Of a DNA stretch of 64,000 nucleotides, positions 46,102 to 55,494 are shown piece after piece. The position numbers and the translations under genes are program-made. Numbering within the stretch: the first letter of the stretch is position 1; each line of letters starts with the position of its first letter. Below the pieces are notes generated by a model. It searched no databases. It was not told the origin of the DNA and saw only the letters and a list, made by a program, of their open reading frames with translations. Origin of the DNA: Gordonibacter sp. Marseille-P4307 (GTDB lineage Bacteria; Actinomycetota; Coriobacteriia; Coriobacteriales; Eggerthellaceae); contig NZ_UWPD01000001.1 in assembly GCF_900604965.1 (NCBI RefSeq), positions 1,008,642 through 1,072,641 on the forward strand, given 5' to 3'.

Positions 46102-48444
46102 ATGTCGATCGATCTTTCCGTGCTCAACGGCCCCCAGCGTCAAGCGGTCGAATGCACCGAAGGTCCCCTGCTGGTTTTGGCGGGCGCTGGATCGGGAAAA
46201 ACGCGCGTGCTCACCTACCGTATCGCGCATCTGGTGAACGATCTGGGCGTAGCGCCGTGGGAGATCCTCGCCATCACGTTCACGAACAAGGCGGCCAAAG
46301 AGATGCAGTCGCGCGTCGCCGGCATCATCGGCCCGCGATCGCGCGGCATGTGGGTCTCTACGTTTCACAGCATGTGCGTGCGCATGCTGCGCGCCGACGC
46401 CGAGCGTCTGGGATTCTCGCGCAATTTCACCATCTACGACGATTCCGACTCGAATCGCCTGGTTAAAGAGATCATGGCCGAACTCGACATCGACCCGCGC
46501 CGCTTTCCCGTCAAAGCGCTGCGGGGACGTATCTCCCAGGCTAAAAACGAACTCGCGGTTCCCGGAGACTTCGCAGCCCGCGTGAGCGATCCAGTGGGGA
46601 AGGTTGCCGCGCGCGTGTACGAGCGCCTGCAGGATCGTCTGCGCAAGGCCAACGCGTTCGATTTCGACGATCTTTTGCTGTACGGGTACCTGCTGCTGAA
46701 GCACTACCCCGATGCGCTTGCGGCTTACCAGGAGCGGTTCCGCTACATCATGGTGGACGAGTACCAGGATACCAACCATGCCCAGTACGAGATCACGCGC
46801 TTGCTGGCGGCCCGGCACCGCAACATCATGGTCGTGGGCGACGACGATCAGTCCATCTACTCGTGGCGCGGAGCCGACCTGCGCAACATCCTCGACTTCG
46901 AGCAGGATTACCCGAGCTGCACCACCGTCAAGCTGGAGCAGAACTACCGAAGCGTGGGCAACGTCTTGAAGGCCGCCAACGCCGTGATCGCGAACAATGC
47001 CGAACGCAAGGTGAAGAACCTGTTCACCGAGGCGCAGGACGGCGATCCGGTGAAGGTGTACTGCGCCTCTGACGAGCGCGATGAGGGCCGCTGGATCGCC
47101 GGGCGCATCGAGCAGCGCCATGGCGACGGCATGAGCTACAACCAGATGGCGGTTTTCTACCGCACGAACGCCCAGTCGCGCATGATCGAGGATATGTTCC
47201 TGCGTGCGGGCGTGCCCTACCGCATCGTTGGCGGAACGCGCTTCTTCGAGCGCCAGGAGATCTCCGATGTGATGGCGTACCTGACGTGCGTGGTGAACCC
47301 TTCCGACGACATTGCGGCCAAGCGCGTGGTCAACGTGCCGCGGCGCGGCGTGGGAAAGACCACGATCGAGCTTGTGGAGGGCCGCGCTCGCGAGGCCGGC
47401 ACGACGTTTCTGCAGGAAGCCGAGATGGCTCTGGCCGATCAGTCTCTGCGCGCTGCGACGCGCTCGGCGTTGGGGGAGTTCCTGGGCATTCTCGAGGCCG
47501 GCCGCTCGTTTTCGGGCGATCTGAGACGGGTGGTCGAGGCCATCATCGAGCGATCGGGCCTCATCACGGCGCTTGAAGCCGAAGGAACCGACGAGGCGCG
47601 CGGCCGCATCGACAACATCCGCGAATTCCTCGGCGTCGTCGACGAGTTCGCCGATACGCATACCGATGAAGATGCGCTGTTCGAGGCCCCCACGATCTCT
47701 TCCGGCGAGAGCGGGTCGCCGCGCCCCGAAGTGCGCACGTTGCGCGGCGATTCCCTGGCCGACTTCATCGAGTGGGTGCGCCTGCGCACCGATCTGGATG
47801 CCGCGGGAGACGATGGGAATGCGGTGACGCTCATGACCGTGCATGCGTCGAAGGGCCTCGAGTTCGATTGCGTGTTCGTGGCCGGCATGGAGGAATCCCT
47901 GTTTCCCAGCGCGCGTTCGATCCAGGAGTCGGCCAGTGTTGAGGAGGAGCGCCGGCTTGCCTACGTCGCCATCACGCGCGCGCGCAAATATCTGTACCTG
48001 ACGTATGCCAGCCAGCGCACCATCTACGGCCAGACGCAGGTGAACCCGGTTTCGCGCTTCGTTCACGAGATCCCCCCCGAGGTGCGCAGTGCCGTGGGCG
48101 TGGGTTCGGCTGGTTTTGCGGGTACGGGCTGGGAGAAGCGCGGCAGCCGCCGCGGTATCGCGGGGTCGGGCGCGGAGGCGGGCGAAGGCCGCGTGTTCGG
48201 CCGTTCGAGCGCGCACGGTGCGGGCGAGCGCGCGCGTCGCGGCCGGACGCGCTTCGATTCGGCGTCCGATGCGCAAGCGGGCGCGCGCGCGAGCTTTTCG
48301 GCGGGCGATAGGGTAAGCCACAAAACCTTCGGCACCGGCGTGATCACCAAGGTGGACGGAGACACCATCTTCGTGAAGTTCTCGAAAACCGGACAGGTTA
48401 AGAAGCTGCTGAAAGACTACGCTCCCATCGTGAAGATGGGCTGA
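46102..48444 (+). CDS. pcrA: DNA helicase PcrA/UvrD (superfamily 1A)
   Basis: 780 residues. Helicase motifs run in order: Q motif LNGPQRQAVEC (residues 7-17), Walker A AGAGSGKT (about 28-35), ITFTNKAAKEM (Ia), VDEYQDTN (II, about 219), GDDDQSIYSWRGA (III), LEQNYRS (IV), VTLMTVHASKGLEF (V) and YVAITRARKYLYL (VI). The C-terminus, SAGDRVSHKTFGTGVI to the end, is the PcrA Tudor-like domain that contacts RNA polymerase. It unwinds DNA in nucleotide excision repair and replication-conflict resolution. The ATG at 46102 has GAGGAAGG upstream. Confidence 0.96.
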   Translation: MSIDLSVLNGPQRQAVECTEGPLLVLAGAGSGKTRVLTYRIAHLVNDLGVAPWEILAITFTNKAAKEMQSRVAGIIGPRSRGMWVSTFHSMCVRMLRADAERLGFSRNFTIYDDSDSNRLVKEIMAELDIDPRRFPVKALRGRISQAKNELAVPGDFAARVSDPVGKVAARVYERLQDRLRKANAFDFDDLLLYGYLLLKHYPDALAAYQERFRYIMVDEYQDTNHAQYEITRLLAARHRNIMVVGDDDQSIYSWRGADLRNILDFEQDYPSCTTVKLEQNYRSVGNVLKAANAVIANNAERKVKNLFTEAQDGDPVKVYCASDERDEGRWIAGRIEQRHGDGMSYNQMAVFYRTNAQSRMIEDMFLRAGVPYRIVGGTRFFERQEISDVMAYLTCVVNPSDDIAAKRVVNVPRRGVGKTTIELVEGRAREAGTTFLQEAEMALADQSLRAATRSALGEFLGILEAGRSFSGDLRRVVEAIIERSGLITALEAEGTDEARGRIDNIREFLGVVDEFADTHTDEDALFEAPTISSGESGSPRPEVRTLRGDSLADFIEWVRLRTDLDAAGDDGNAVTLMTVHASKGLEFDCVFVAGMEESLFPSARSIQESASVEEERRLAYVAITRARKYLYLTYASQRTIYGQTQVNPVSRFVHEIPPEVRSAVGVGSAGFAGTGWEKRGSRRGIAGSGAEAGEGRVFGRSSAHGAGERARRGRTRFDSASDAQAGARASFSAGDRVSHKTFGTGVITKVDGDTIFVKFSKTGQVKKLLKDYAPIVKMG

Positions 48445-48580
48445 GGCGCCCCCGCTTCGGCATTTGCCGGGAGAAATCGTCCGTACGGCATCGAAACGCA
48501 TTCGCGTCGCAGGATTTGGCTAGAATGATCGGGATATCCTGCATCTGCGGCTTTTCGCCGCCCCGATCCGAGGAGCCTTC

Positions 48581-49945
48581 ATGTCTTCGACCATCATCGT
48601 CATCGGACACCGCAATCCCGACAACGATGCCATCAGCTCGGCGGTTGCCTACGCCTATCTGAAAAACGCCGTCGCTGCACGCGATGCCGCCGACGGGTGC
48701 GAGCCCGATCGCTACGTGCCTGCCCGTCTGGGGCCGCTGCCCCCCGAGACTGCCGGCGTCTTTGGACGCTGCGGCATCGAGGCGCCCCGCATGATCGGGC
48801 ACGTGCATGCGCGCGTTTCCGACGTGATGACGCGCAACCCCGTTTCCATCAACCGCCACGCCACCTTGCTCGAGGCCGGACGCATGCTGCGCAAGCACAA
48901 CATCCGCGCTCTCGTCGTCACCAACGACGACGGGACGTACCGGGGCCTGGTCACCACCCGCATGATCGCCGAGCGATACATCTCGGCCACCGACGTCCTC
49001 ACGCAGGGCTCATCCCAAGACGCCGTCGCCGCCGACCTCATCGCCTCGCTCGATCAGGCGGTCGACGAGATCCTCGAAACCGAGGTGCTCGTGCTCGATG
49101 CCGAGGTTATCTTGAAAGAGGCTATCGACGACCTGATGGCAAGCCCCCTTCGCGAGGCGGTGGTGCTCGATGACGACGGGTGGGCCGTCGGCATCGTCAC
49201 GCGCTCCGATGTGGCGGTGAGGCCTCACCGAAAGGTGATCCTGGTCGATCATAACGAGCGTCGGCAGGCCGCTCCCGGCATCGACGAGGCCGAGGTCGTC
49301 GAGATCATCGACCATCACCGCATCGGCGATGTGTCCACCGTCAACCCCATCAGGTTCCTGAATCTGCCCGTCGGATCGTCGGCGACCATCGTCGCCTTGG
49401 AGTTCCAGCGCGAAGGCATCCGAATTCCCGCGGATATCGCCGAGATCCTCCTATCGGCGCTCATGACCGACACCGTCATCCTGAAGTCTCCCACGGCCAC
49501 GCCCACCGACGAGCGCATCGCCGCTTATCTGGGCGAAGTGCTGGGGGTCGATCCGATGGAGTTCGGAATGGGCGTCTTCAAGCTGCGCGGGGGCGACGAG
49601 CACATGCCCATCGACAAGTTCGTCGGCGCCGACGCCAAAGAGTTCCAGGTGGGGGACAGCGTCGTGCTCATCGCGCAGCACGAAACCGTCGATCTGCAGT
49701 CCTCGCTTGCCCGGGAGCGAGAGATCCGCGCCGAGATGCGGCGCCTTCTGGAGGCGGGAAAGTACGAGTTCGTGCTTCTCATGGTGACCGATATCATCGC
49801 CGAGGGAAGTCAGTTTCTGTGCGAGGGCAACCGCAAGCTGCTCAACCGTGCGTTCGGCATATCGTGCACGGGCAGGGGAGGCACCTGGATGCCCGGCGTC
49901 CTGTCACGCAAAAAGCAGGTGGCCGCGCGCATCCTGGGGTCGTAG
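48581..49945 (+). CDS. ppaC: Manganese-dependent (family II) inorganic pyrophosphatase with CBS domains
   Basis: 454 residues. The DHH-family N-terminal metal ligands are in GHRNPDNDAIS (H10, D14, D16), and the second metal block VEIIDHHRIGD is at about 240-250. Between them lie two CBS domains (for example MTRNPVSINRHATLLEA at about 84 and LREAVVLDDDGWAVGI at about 188), which bind adenine nucleotides and regulate PPi hydrolysis in CBS-PPases of anaerobes. The short gap between the CBS domains argues against an inserted DRTGG domain. GAGGAG is just upstream of the ATG. A TAGAAT about 60 bases upstream (48521-48526) may be its -10. Confidence 0.92.
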   Translation: MSSTIIVIGHRNPDNDAISSAVAYAYLKNAVAARDAADGCEPDRYVPARLGPLPPETAGVFGRCGIEAPRMIGHVHARVSDVMTRNPVSINRHATLLEAGRMLRKHNIRALVVTNDDGTYRGLVTTRMIAERYISATDVLTQGSSQDAVAADLIASLDQAVDEILETEVLVLDAEVILKEAIDDLMASPLREAVVLDDDGWAVGIVTRSDVAVRPHRKVILVDHNERRQAAPGIDEAEVVEIIDHHRIGDVSTVNPIRFLNLPVGSSATIVALEFQREGIRIPADIAEILLSALMTDTVILKSPTATPTDERIAAYLGEVLGVDPMEFGMGVFKLRGGDEHMPIDKFVGADAKEFQVGDSVVLIAQHETVDLQSSLAREREIRAEMRRLLEAGKYEFVLLMVTDIIAEGSQFLCEGNRKLLNRAFGISCTGRGGTWMPGVLSRKKQVAARILGS

Positions 49946-50090
49946 GCCCGCCTTCGCCGCAACGTTGTTGTGCGTTCGGCGGCGGCTTTCTGCCGCAGCT
50001 CGCTGGGACCGGCCACGCGAATTTCGACGGCGGTCTCCGCGGATCGGCAACACCGGGGTTTCCGGTGTGTTCTCTCTGTGGAGACAAAGT

Positions 50091-50110
50091 AGATACGCCC
50101 GGATGCGTGG
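50091..50110 (+). repeat. 20-base motif also found upstream of rplB
   Basis: AGATACGCCCGGATGCGTGG. It agrees at 18 of 20 bases with the copy at 58369-58388, the two differences being transitions. Here it ends three bases before the -35 of the rpsL promoter. Confidence 0.6.
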
Positions 50111-50113
50111 CGT

Positions 50114-50142
50114 TTGACAACCCAGATGGCGGGTGATAGTGT
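50114..50142 (+). promoter_or_regulatory. Promoter of the str operon
   Basis: TTGACA (50114-50119), a 17-base spacer and TAGTGT (50137-50142). A perfect -35 with a weaker -10. Confidence 0.7.
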
Positions 50143-50308
50143 TTGCCAGCGCGTCTGATGAGGCGCTTGTTCTGCCATGCCCGAACTCACGCGGGAAGGC
50201 GGGACGAGAGCTTAGGCGCCTCGGTTCGACCGATGGGCTTAACTCGAAAATGACCTGGTGAAAATCGGGTCTGAAGGCACATTTCGATTGTAAGAAGGAG
50301 AGAAGAAG

Positions 50309-50680
50309 TTGCCTACAATCAACCAGCTGGTCCGCAAGGGCCGCGCCAAGCAGGTCGACAAGAAGAAGACCCCTGCTCTGAAGGGCAACCCTCAGAAGCG
50401 TGGCGTGTGCACCCGCGTGTACACCACCACCCCGAAGAAGCCGAACTCGGCTCTTCGCAAGGTTTGCCGCGTGCGTCTGGTCAACGGCATGGAGGTTACG
50501 GCCTACATTCCCGGTATCGGCCACAACCTGCAGGAGCACTCCATGGTGCTCATCCGCGGCGGCCGCGTCAAGGACCTGCCCGGCGTGCGCTACAAGGTCA
50601 TCCGCGCCGCGCTCGACTGCGCTGCGGTGAACGACCGCAAGCAGGCGCGCAGCCGCTACGGTGCCAAGCGCCCCAAATAA
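50309..50680 (+). CDS. rpsL: 30S ribosomal protein S12
   Basis: 123 residues, with conserved [29 protein letters not shown] and [13 protein letters not shown]12 lies at the decoding centre of the small subunit. The lysines in TTTPKKPNS and GGRVKDLP that mutate in streptomycin resistance are wild type. The start codon is TTG at 50309 (AAGGAG nine bases upstream), an uncommon start for an abundant protein. First gene of the str block. Confidence 0.98.
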   Translation: MPTINQLVRKGRAKQVDKKKTPALKGNPQKRGVCTRVYTTTPKKPNSALRKVCRVRLVNGMEVTAYIPGIGHNLQEHSMVLIRGGRVKDLPGVRYKVIRAALDCAAVNDRKQARSRYGAKRPK

Positions 50681-50786
50681 GTTGTCAGTAAGCCGCACGG
50701 ACCGCTGAACGCCGCAATATAAAGGAAGCGGCCGGTCTAATGGACCCAACGGGTTCGGAAGTGCGCAAGATCTCGAAGGAGAAAGA

Positions 50787-51257
50787 ATGCCGCGTCGCGC
50801 AGCAGCCATCCGCCACGAAGTGCAGCCGGATGCCAAGTACAACAACCGTCTTGTCACGCAGCTGATTAACAAGGTCCTGCTTGATGGCAAGAAATCCCTC
50901 GCCGAGAACATCGTCTACGGCGCGTTCGACCTCGTTCAGGAGAAGACCGGCGAGGATCCCCTGTCCGTGTTCAAGAAAGCCATGGACAACGTTCGCCCCA
51001 CGCTTGAGGTCAAGCCCAAGCGCGTCGGCGGCGCCACCTATCAGGTCCCGATGGAAGTGCCTTCCCGTCGTGCGACCACTCTCGCGATCCGCTGGATCGT
51101 CGACTTCTCCCGCAAGCGCCGCGAGCACACCATGCGCGAGCGCCTTGCCAACGAGATCATGGAGGCCGCCCAGGGCCAGGGCGCTTCGGTCAAGCGCCGC
51201 GAGGATCTCTACAAGATGGCCGAGTCCAACCGTGCGTTCTCGCACTATCGTTTCTAG
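50787..51257 (+). CDS. rpsG: 30S ribosomal protein S7
   Basis: 156 residues with [11 protein letters not shown] at the start, [15 protein letters not shown], and [11 protein letters not shown] at the end, all S7 features. It nucleates the head of the small subunit and, in other bacteria, represses its own operon. The 106-base gap after rpsL is long compared with the rest of the cluster and could host such feedback. AAGGAGAAAGA stands just before the ATG. Confidence 0.98.
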   Translation: MPRRAAAIRHEVQPDAKYNNRLVTQLINKVLLDGKKSLAENIVYGAFDLVQEKTGEDPLSVFKKAMDNVRPTLEVKPKRVGGATYQVPMEVPSRRATTLAIRWIVDFSRKRREHTMRERLANEIMEAAQGQGASVKRREDLYKMAESNRAFSHYRF

Positions 51258-51271
51258 AGGGGGCTTCCTTT

Positions 51272-53380
51272 ATGGCTAAGAAGACCTCTCTGAAAGAGAC
51301 GCGCAATTTCGGCATCATGGCCCACATCGACGCGGGCAAGACCACCACGACCGAGCGCATCCTGTACTACACGGGCAAGACCCACAAGATCGGCGAGGTG
51401 CACGACGGCGCCGCCACCATGGACTGGATGGTTCAGGAGCAGGAGCGCGGCGTGACCATCACCGCCGCCGCCACCACGTGCTTCTGGAAGAAAGACGACG
51501 TCGAGTACCGCTTCCAGATCATCGACACGCCGGGCCACGTGGACTTCACCGCCGAAGTCGAGCGCTCTTTGCGCGTCCTCGACGGAACCGTTGCCGTGTT
51601 CGACGCCGTTGCCGGCGTGCAGCCCCAGTCCGAGACCGTGTGGCGTCAGGCCGAGCGTTATGGCGTGCCCCGTATCGCGTTCATCAACAAGTACGACCGC
51701 GTGGGAGCAGACTTCTTCCACGCCATCGACACCATGAGGGACCGTCTGGGCGCCTCTGCCGTCGCCGCCCAGATTCCCATGGGCGCCGAGGACAACTTCT
51801 GGGGCGTCATCGATCTCGTTACCATGACCGCATGGGACTTCAAGGCTGACGAGAAGGGCATGACCTATCCCGAGCCTATGGACGCCATTCCCGCCGAGTT
51901 CGCCGAGGAGGCCGAGCTGCGCCGCCAGGAGCTGGTGGAGGCCGCCGCCGACTGCGACGACGAGCTTATGGAAAAGGTCCTGATGGAGGAGGAGTTCGGC
52001 GTTGACGAGCTCAAGGCCGCCATCCGCAAGGGCGTTATCGCCTGCCAGATGAACCCCGTGTTCGTCGGTTCCGCCTACAAGAACAAGGGCGTGCAGGAAC
52101 TGCTGGACGCCGTCGTCGACTACCTGCCCAGCCCCCTCGATATTCCGGCCATCAAGGGCGAGAACCCCGACACCGGTGCCGAAGACGAGCGTCCGGCCGA
52201 CCTCAAGGCCCCGTTCTCGGCCCTGGCGTTCAAGATCATGACCGACCCGTTCGTCGGTAAGCTCACGTACCTGCGCGTGTACTCGGGCAAGCTCGATGCG
52301 GGTTCGTACGTGACCAACGCCTCGAAGGGCAAGAAAGAGCGCGTCGGGCGCTTGCTGCAGATGCACTCGAACCAGCGCGTCGACATCGATGCGTGCGCTG
52401 CGGGCGACATCGTGGCCGTTGTCGGCCTGAAGGCCACCTCGACGGGCGACACGCTGTGCGACGAGCAGGCTCCCATCATCTTGGAGTCCATGGAGTTCGC
52501 CGATCCGGTTATCGACATCGCGGTCGAGCCCAAGACCAAGGCCGAGCAGGACAAGATGGGCATCGCCCTTCAGAAGCTGGCCGAAGAGGATCCGACCTTC
52601 CGCGTTTCCACCAACCAGGAAACCGGTCAGACCATCATCGCCGGCATGGGCGAGCTCCATCTGGAGATCATCGTCGACCGCTTGCTGCGCGAGTTCAAGG
52701 TCGAGGCGAACGTCGGTAAGCCCCAGGTCGCCTATCGCGAGACGGCTACCAAGGAAGTCCTCAACGTCCAGGGCAAGTTCGTTCGCCAGTCGGGCGGTCG
52801 CGGCCAGTACGGCGACGCCGTCATCAACCTGTACCCGCAGGAGGCAGGCAAGGGTTACGAGTTCGAGAACAAGATCGTGGGCGGCGTGGTTCCCAAGGAG
52901 TACATCCCCTCGATCGACAAGGGTATCCAGGAAGCGCTCAACAACGGCATCCTGGCCGGTTATCCCGTGGTCGATATCCGCGTCGAGCTGGTTGACGGCT
53001 CCTATCACGACGTCGACTCCTCCGAAGCGGCCTTCAAGGTGGCCGGCTCCATGGCGTTCAAGGCGGCTATGAAGAAGGCCGCCCCGGTGATCCTCGAGCC
53101 CATGATGGCCGTCGAGGTCGAGACGCCCGAGGAGTACATGGGCGACGTTATGGGCAACCTCTCCAGCCGTCGCGGCCAGATCCGCGGTATGGGCGATCGC
53201 GGCAATGCCAAGATCATCAGCGCCAAGGTGCCGCTGTCCGAGATGTTCGGCTACGCTACCGATCTGCGCTCCACGACGCAGGGACGCGCTTCCTATACGA
53301 TGCAGTTCGATTCGTACGAGGCGGTTCCCAAAAACGTTGCGGACGAGATCATCAGCAAGGCCGGCGGAAGCGCTTCCTAA
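51272..53380 (+). CDS. fusA: Elongation factor G
   Basis: 702 residues. G1 is [15 protein letters not shown] (residues 17-31), then [26 protein letters not shown] (G3) and NKYDRVGAD (G4). The five EF-G domains are all present, ending before GGSAS. EF-G moves tRNAs and mRNA through the ribosome with GTP. The usual next gene, tuf, is absent; rpsJ follows after 34 bases, so EF-Tu is encoded elsewhere. Confidence 0.98.
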   Translation: MAKKTSLKETRNFGIMAHIDAGKTTTTERILYYTGKTHKIGEVHDGAATMDWMVQEQERGVTITAAATTCFWKKDDVEYRFQIIDTPGHVDFTAEVERSLRVLDGTVAVFDAVAGVQPQSETVWRQAERYGVPRIAFINKYDRVGADFFHAIDTMRDRLGASAVAAQIPMGAEDNFWGVIDLVTMTAWDFKADEKGMTYPEPMDAIPAEFAEEAELRRQELVEAAADCDDELMEKVLMEEEFGVDELKAAIRKGVIACQMNPVFVGSAYKNKGVQELLDAVVDYLPSPLDIPAIKGENPDTGAEDERPADLKAPFSALAFKIMTDPFVGKLTYLRVYSGKLDAGSYVTNASKGKKERVGRLLQMHSNQRVDIDACAAGDIVAVVGLKATSTGDTLCDEQAPIILESMEFADPVIDIAVEPKTKAEQDKMGIALQKLAEEDPTFRVSTNQETGQTIIAGMGELHLEIIVDRLLREFKVEANVGKPQVAYRETATKEVLNVQGKFVRQSGGRGQYGDAVINLYPQEAGKGYEFENKIVGGVVPKEYIPSIDKGIQEALNNGILAGYPVVDIRVELVDGSYHDVDSSEAAFKVAGSMAFKAAMKKAAPVILEPMMAVEVETPEEYMGDVMGNLSSRRGQIRGMGDRGNAKIISAKVPLSEMFGYATDLRSTTQGRASYTMQFDSYEAVPKNVADEIISKAGGSAS

Positions 53381-53414
53381 GCGGACGCTAGAATTCAATT
53401 GGAGGAAAACACAA

Positions 53415-53723
53415 GTGGCTAATCAGAAGATTCGCATCCGCTTGAAGGGATACGACCATGAGATCGTGGACCAGTCCACGAAGCTCATCGTCGACACCGC
53501 TCAGAAGACGGGTGCAAAAGTTTCCGGTCCCATCCCGCTGCCGACGGAGCGCAACCTGTTCACCGTCGTGCGCGGCCCGCACGTCGACAAGGATTCCCGC
53601 GAGCAGTTCGAGATGCGCACCCACAAGCGCCTGATCGACATCCTCGAGCCCACCCCTAACACGGTTGACTCGCTGATGCGCCTCGATCTCCCTGCCGGCG
53701 TCGACATCGAGATCAAGCTGTAA
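53415..53723 (+). CDS. rpsJ: 30S ribosomal protein S10
   Basis: 102 residues, family length, with [26 protein letters not shown] and HKRLIDI. S10 is also NusE, the partner of NusB in rRNA antitermination. The start is GTG at 53415 with GGAGG upstream. First gene of the S10 block, 34 bases after fusA. Confidence 0.98.
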   Translation: MANQKIRIRLKGYDHEIVDQSTKLIVDTAQKTGAKVSGPIPLPTERNLFTVVRGPHVDKDSREQFEMRTHKRLIDILEPTPNTVDSLMRLDLPAGVDIEIKL

Positions 53724-53738
53724 GGGGTGCCTCAGAGT

Positions 53739-54359
53739 ATGATTAACGCGATTTACGGCAAAAAGGTCGGCATGACGCAGCTGTTCAACGAGAACGACGA
53801 AGTCGTCGCCGTCACCGTCATCAAGGCAGAGCCCAACACCGTCTGCCAGATCAAGACCGTTGCCACCGACGGCTACGACGCCGTGCAGCTCGGCTTCGGC
53901 GACATCAAGCCCCAGAAGGTGAACCGTCCCATGGGCGGGCACTTCACCAAGCAGGGCGTCGATGCCCGTCGCTACCTGCGCGAGGTTCGCGTCGAGGACG
54001 GCAGCGCCCATGCAACCGGCGAGCAGGTTACGGTCGGCAGCTTCGCCGAGGTGAAGAAGGTCGACGTCACCGGTACCTCCAAGGGCAAGGGCTTCGCCGG
54101 CGTCATGAAGCGCCACGGCTTCGCCGGCGGTCCCGGCGGCCACGGCGCCCACTTCCACCGCGCCCCCGGCTCCATCGGCCAGTGCGCCACGCCCTCGCGC
54201 GTCCTGAAGGGCGTTCGCCTTCCGGGCCACATGGGCTGCGACACGGTTACCGTGAAGAACCTCGAGGTTGTCCGTATCGACGAAGAGTCGAACCTCATCC
54301 TCGTCAAGGGTGCAGTTCCCGGCGGCAAGAACGGCATCGTTCGCGTCCGCATGGCCTAG
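53739..54359 (+). CDS. rplC: 50S ribosomal protein L3
   Basis: 206 residues. Start MINAIYGKKVGMTQLF, central KGKGFAGVMKRHGFAGGP and the GSIGQCATPSRVLKG methylation-loop region. It helps shape the peptidyl-transferase centre. The ATG at 53739 fits the family; an extension of four codons lacks a site. Confidence 0.98.
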   Translation: MINAIYGKKVGMTQLFNENDEVVAVTVIKAEPNTVCQIKTVATDGYDAVQLGFGDIKPQKVNRPMGGHFTKQGVDARRYLREVRVEDGSAHATGEQVTVGSFAEVKKVDVTGTSKGKGFAGVMKRHGFAGGPGGHGAHFHRAPGSIGQCATPSRVLKGVRLPGHMGCDTVTVKNLEVVRIDEESNLILVKGAVPGGKNGIVRVRMA

Positions 54360-54391
54360 TTGATCGAAGAACCTCTTAAGGAGCTTGCAGT

Positions 54392-55015
54392 ATGACCACT
54401 ATCGAAATCAAGGATGCCGCAGGCAAGACGGTCGAGTCCGTCGAGCTTGCAGCGTCTGTGTTCGGCATCGAGCCGAACGTGCCCGTCATGCACCAGGTTG
54501 TTCGCGCTCAGCGCGCTTCTTGGCGCCAGGGCACCCATAACACCCGTACCCGCGGCGAGGTTCGCGGTGGCGGCAAGAAGCCCTGGAGACAGAAGGGCAC
54601 CGGTCGTGCCCGCCAGGGCTCCATCCGCTCGCCTCAGTGGCGCGGCGGCGGTGTCGTGTGGGGCCCGCATCCCCGCTCCTATGCGTTCTCGGTGAACAAG
54701 AAGGAGATCAAGCTCGCGATGCGCTCCGTGCTCTCCGCCAAGCTCGCCGACGGCCAGCTTCACGTCGTCAACGACTTCGGTTTCGAGAAGCCCTGCACCA
54801 AGGCGGCCGTCGCCGCTCTGAAGGCTCTGGGCATCGAAGGTCGCACCACCATCGTCATTGGCAACGAGGACGTCGATACCTTCCTATCCTTCCGCAACCT
54901 GCAGAAGGTCAACGTCATCCCCGTGGCCGAGGCCAACACCTACGAGATGCTGGACAACAAGTCCCTCATCTTCACTTCCGAAGCTCTGAAGCGCATCGAG
55001 GAGGTGCTTGCATAA
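54392..55015 (+). CDS. rplD: 50S ribosomal protein L4
   Basis: 207 residues with [25 protein letters not shown]-type exit-tunnel loop and [13 protein letters not shown] at the C-terminus. L4 lines the peptide tunnel and in E. coli autoregulates the S10 operon. The stop TAA is directly followed by the ATG of rplW. GGAGCTTGCAG precedes its start. Confidence 0.98.
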   Translation: MTTIEIKDAAGKTVESVELAASVFGIEPNVPVMHQVVRAQRASWRQGTHNTRTRGEVRGGGKKPWRQKGTGRARQGSIRSPQWRGGGVVWGPHPRSYAFSVNKKEIKLAMRSVLSAKLADGQLHVVNDFGFEKPCTKAAVAALKALGIEGRTTIVIGNEDVDTFLSFRNLQKVNVIPVAEANTYEMLDNKSLIFTSEALKRIEEVLA

Positions 55016-55297
55016 ATGAACGCACGCGAGATCATCATCCGCCCCATCATCACTGAGCACAGCTACGACATGATGGAGAAGAACACTTTCACCTTCGAGG
55101 TTGCCAAGAACGCCAACAAGATCGAGGTCGCCAAGGCCGTCGAGGAGATCTTCGACGTCACCGTGGTCAAGGTCAACACGCTGACGGTCAAGCCGAAGAA
55201 GAAGCGCGTCCGCGTCCAGCAGGGGTACACCCGCACGTGGAAGAAGGCTATGGTTACGCTGAAGGACGGCGATACCATCGAGCTGTTCGCTTCCTAA
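55016..55297 (+). CDS. rplW: 50S ribosomal protein L23
   Basis: 93 residues: IIIRPIITEHSYDMMEKN near the N-terminus, KIEVAKAVEEIFDV and NTLTVKPKKKRV. L23 sits at the tunnel exit and is the docking site for trigger factor and SRP. Glu14 in ITEHS corresponds to the E. coli Glu18 used for trigger-factor binding. It starts right after the rplD stop, and a strong terminator lies just beyond it, so it is the last gene of this transcript. Confidence 0.98.
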   Translation: MNAREIIIRPIITEHSYDMMEKNTFTFEVAKNANKIEVAKAVEEIFDVTVVKVNTLTVKPKKKRVRVQQGYTRTWKKAMVTLKDGDTIELFAS

Positions 55298-55319
55298 GCG
55301 ATCCTGTGCTGTTTTGCCG

Positions 55320-55352
55320 AAAGGGGCGCTCCGCTGCGGGGCGCCCCTTTTT
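55320..55352 (+). terminator. Strong terminator after rplW
   Basis: GGGGCGCTCCGC pairs with GCGGGGCGCCCC around CTG, preceded by AAA and followed by TTTTT. It lies 22 bases after the rplW stop and would end transcription in the middle of what is normally one S10 operon. Confidence 0.88.
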
Positions 55353-55494
55353 GCGCTCGTATCGATTACAATACGCACCGTGCGCGTGCGCTTCCCGAGC
55401 GTTTCGGAAAGCTGGCTGGCGCGGTGTGATACGGCTCGGATGCCGCCGAACCTTTCGGGGACGGCCGGCTTCTTTCGATTCAGAGAGGGATCGT

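Larger units (their letters stand above)
49946..50308 (+). other. Intergenic and leader region of the str operon
   Basis: 363 bases. It contains a weak terminator-like hairpin after ppaC (ACACCGG at 50050 with CCGGTGT at about 50062), the repeated motif at 50091-50110, and the rpsL promoter at 50114-50142. This leaves an mRNA leader of about 160 bases before rpsL. The leader includes a Gly/Ala-type GC stem region and ends in AAGGAG. No gene is supported in any frame here. Confidence 0.65.

Noticed and set aside
46021-48501. Long antisense open frame of 826 codons over pcrA
   Set aside because: High GC and codon bias leave few stops on the other strand; no domain or ribosome site, while pcrA has all helicase motifs. 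The same applies to long antisense frames over fusA, prfA-prmC and nrdD.
55237-55494. Upstream extension of the trigger factor-like frame
   Set aside because: It passes through rplW and a strong terminator; the ATG at 55495 has the ribosome site and family-like start.
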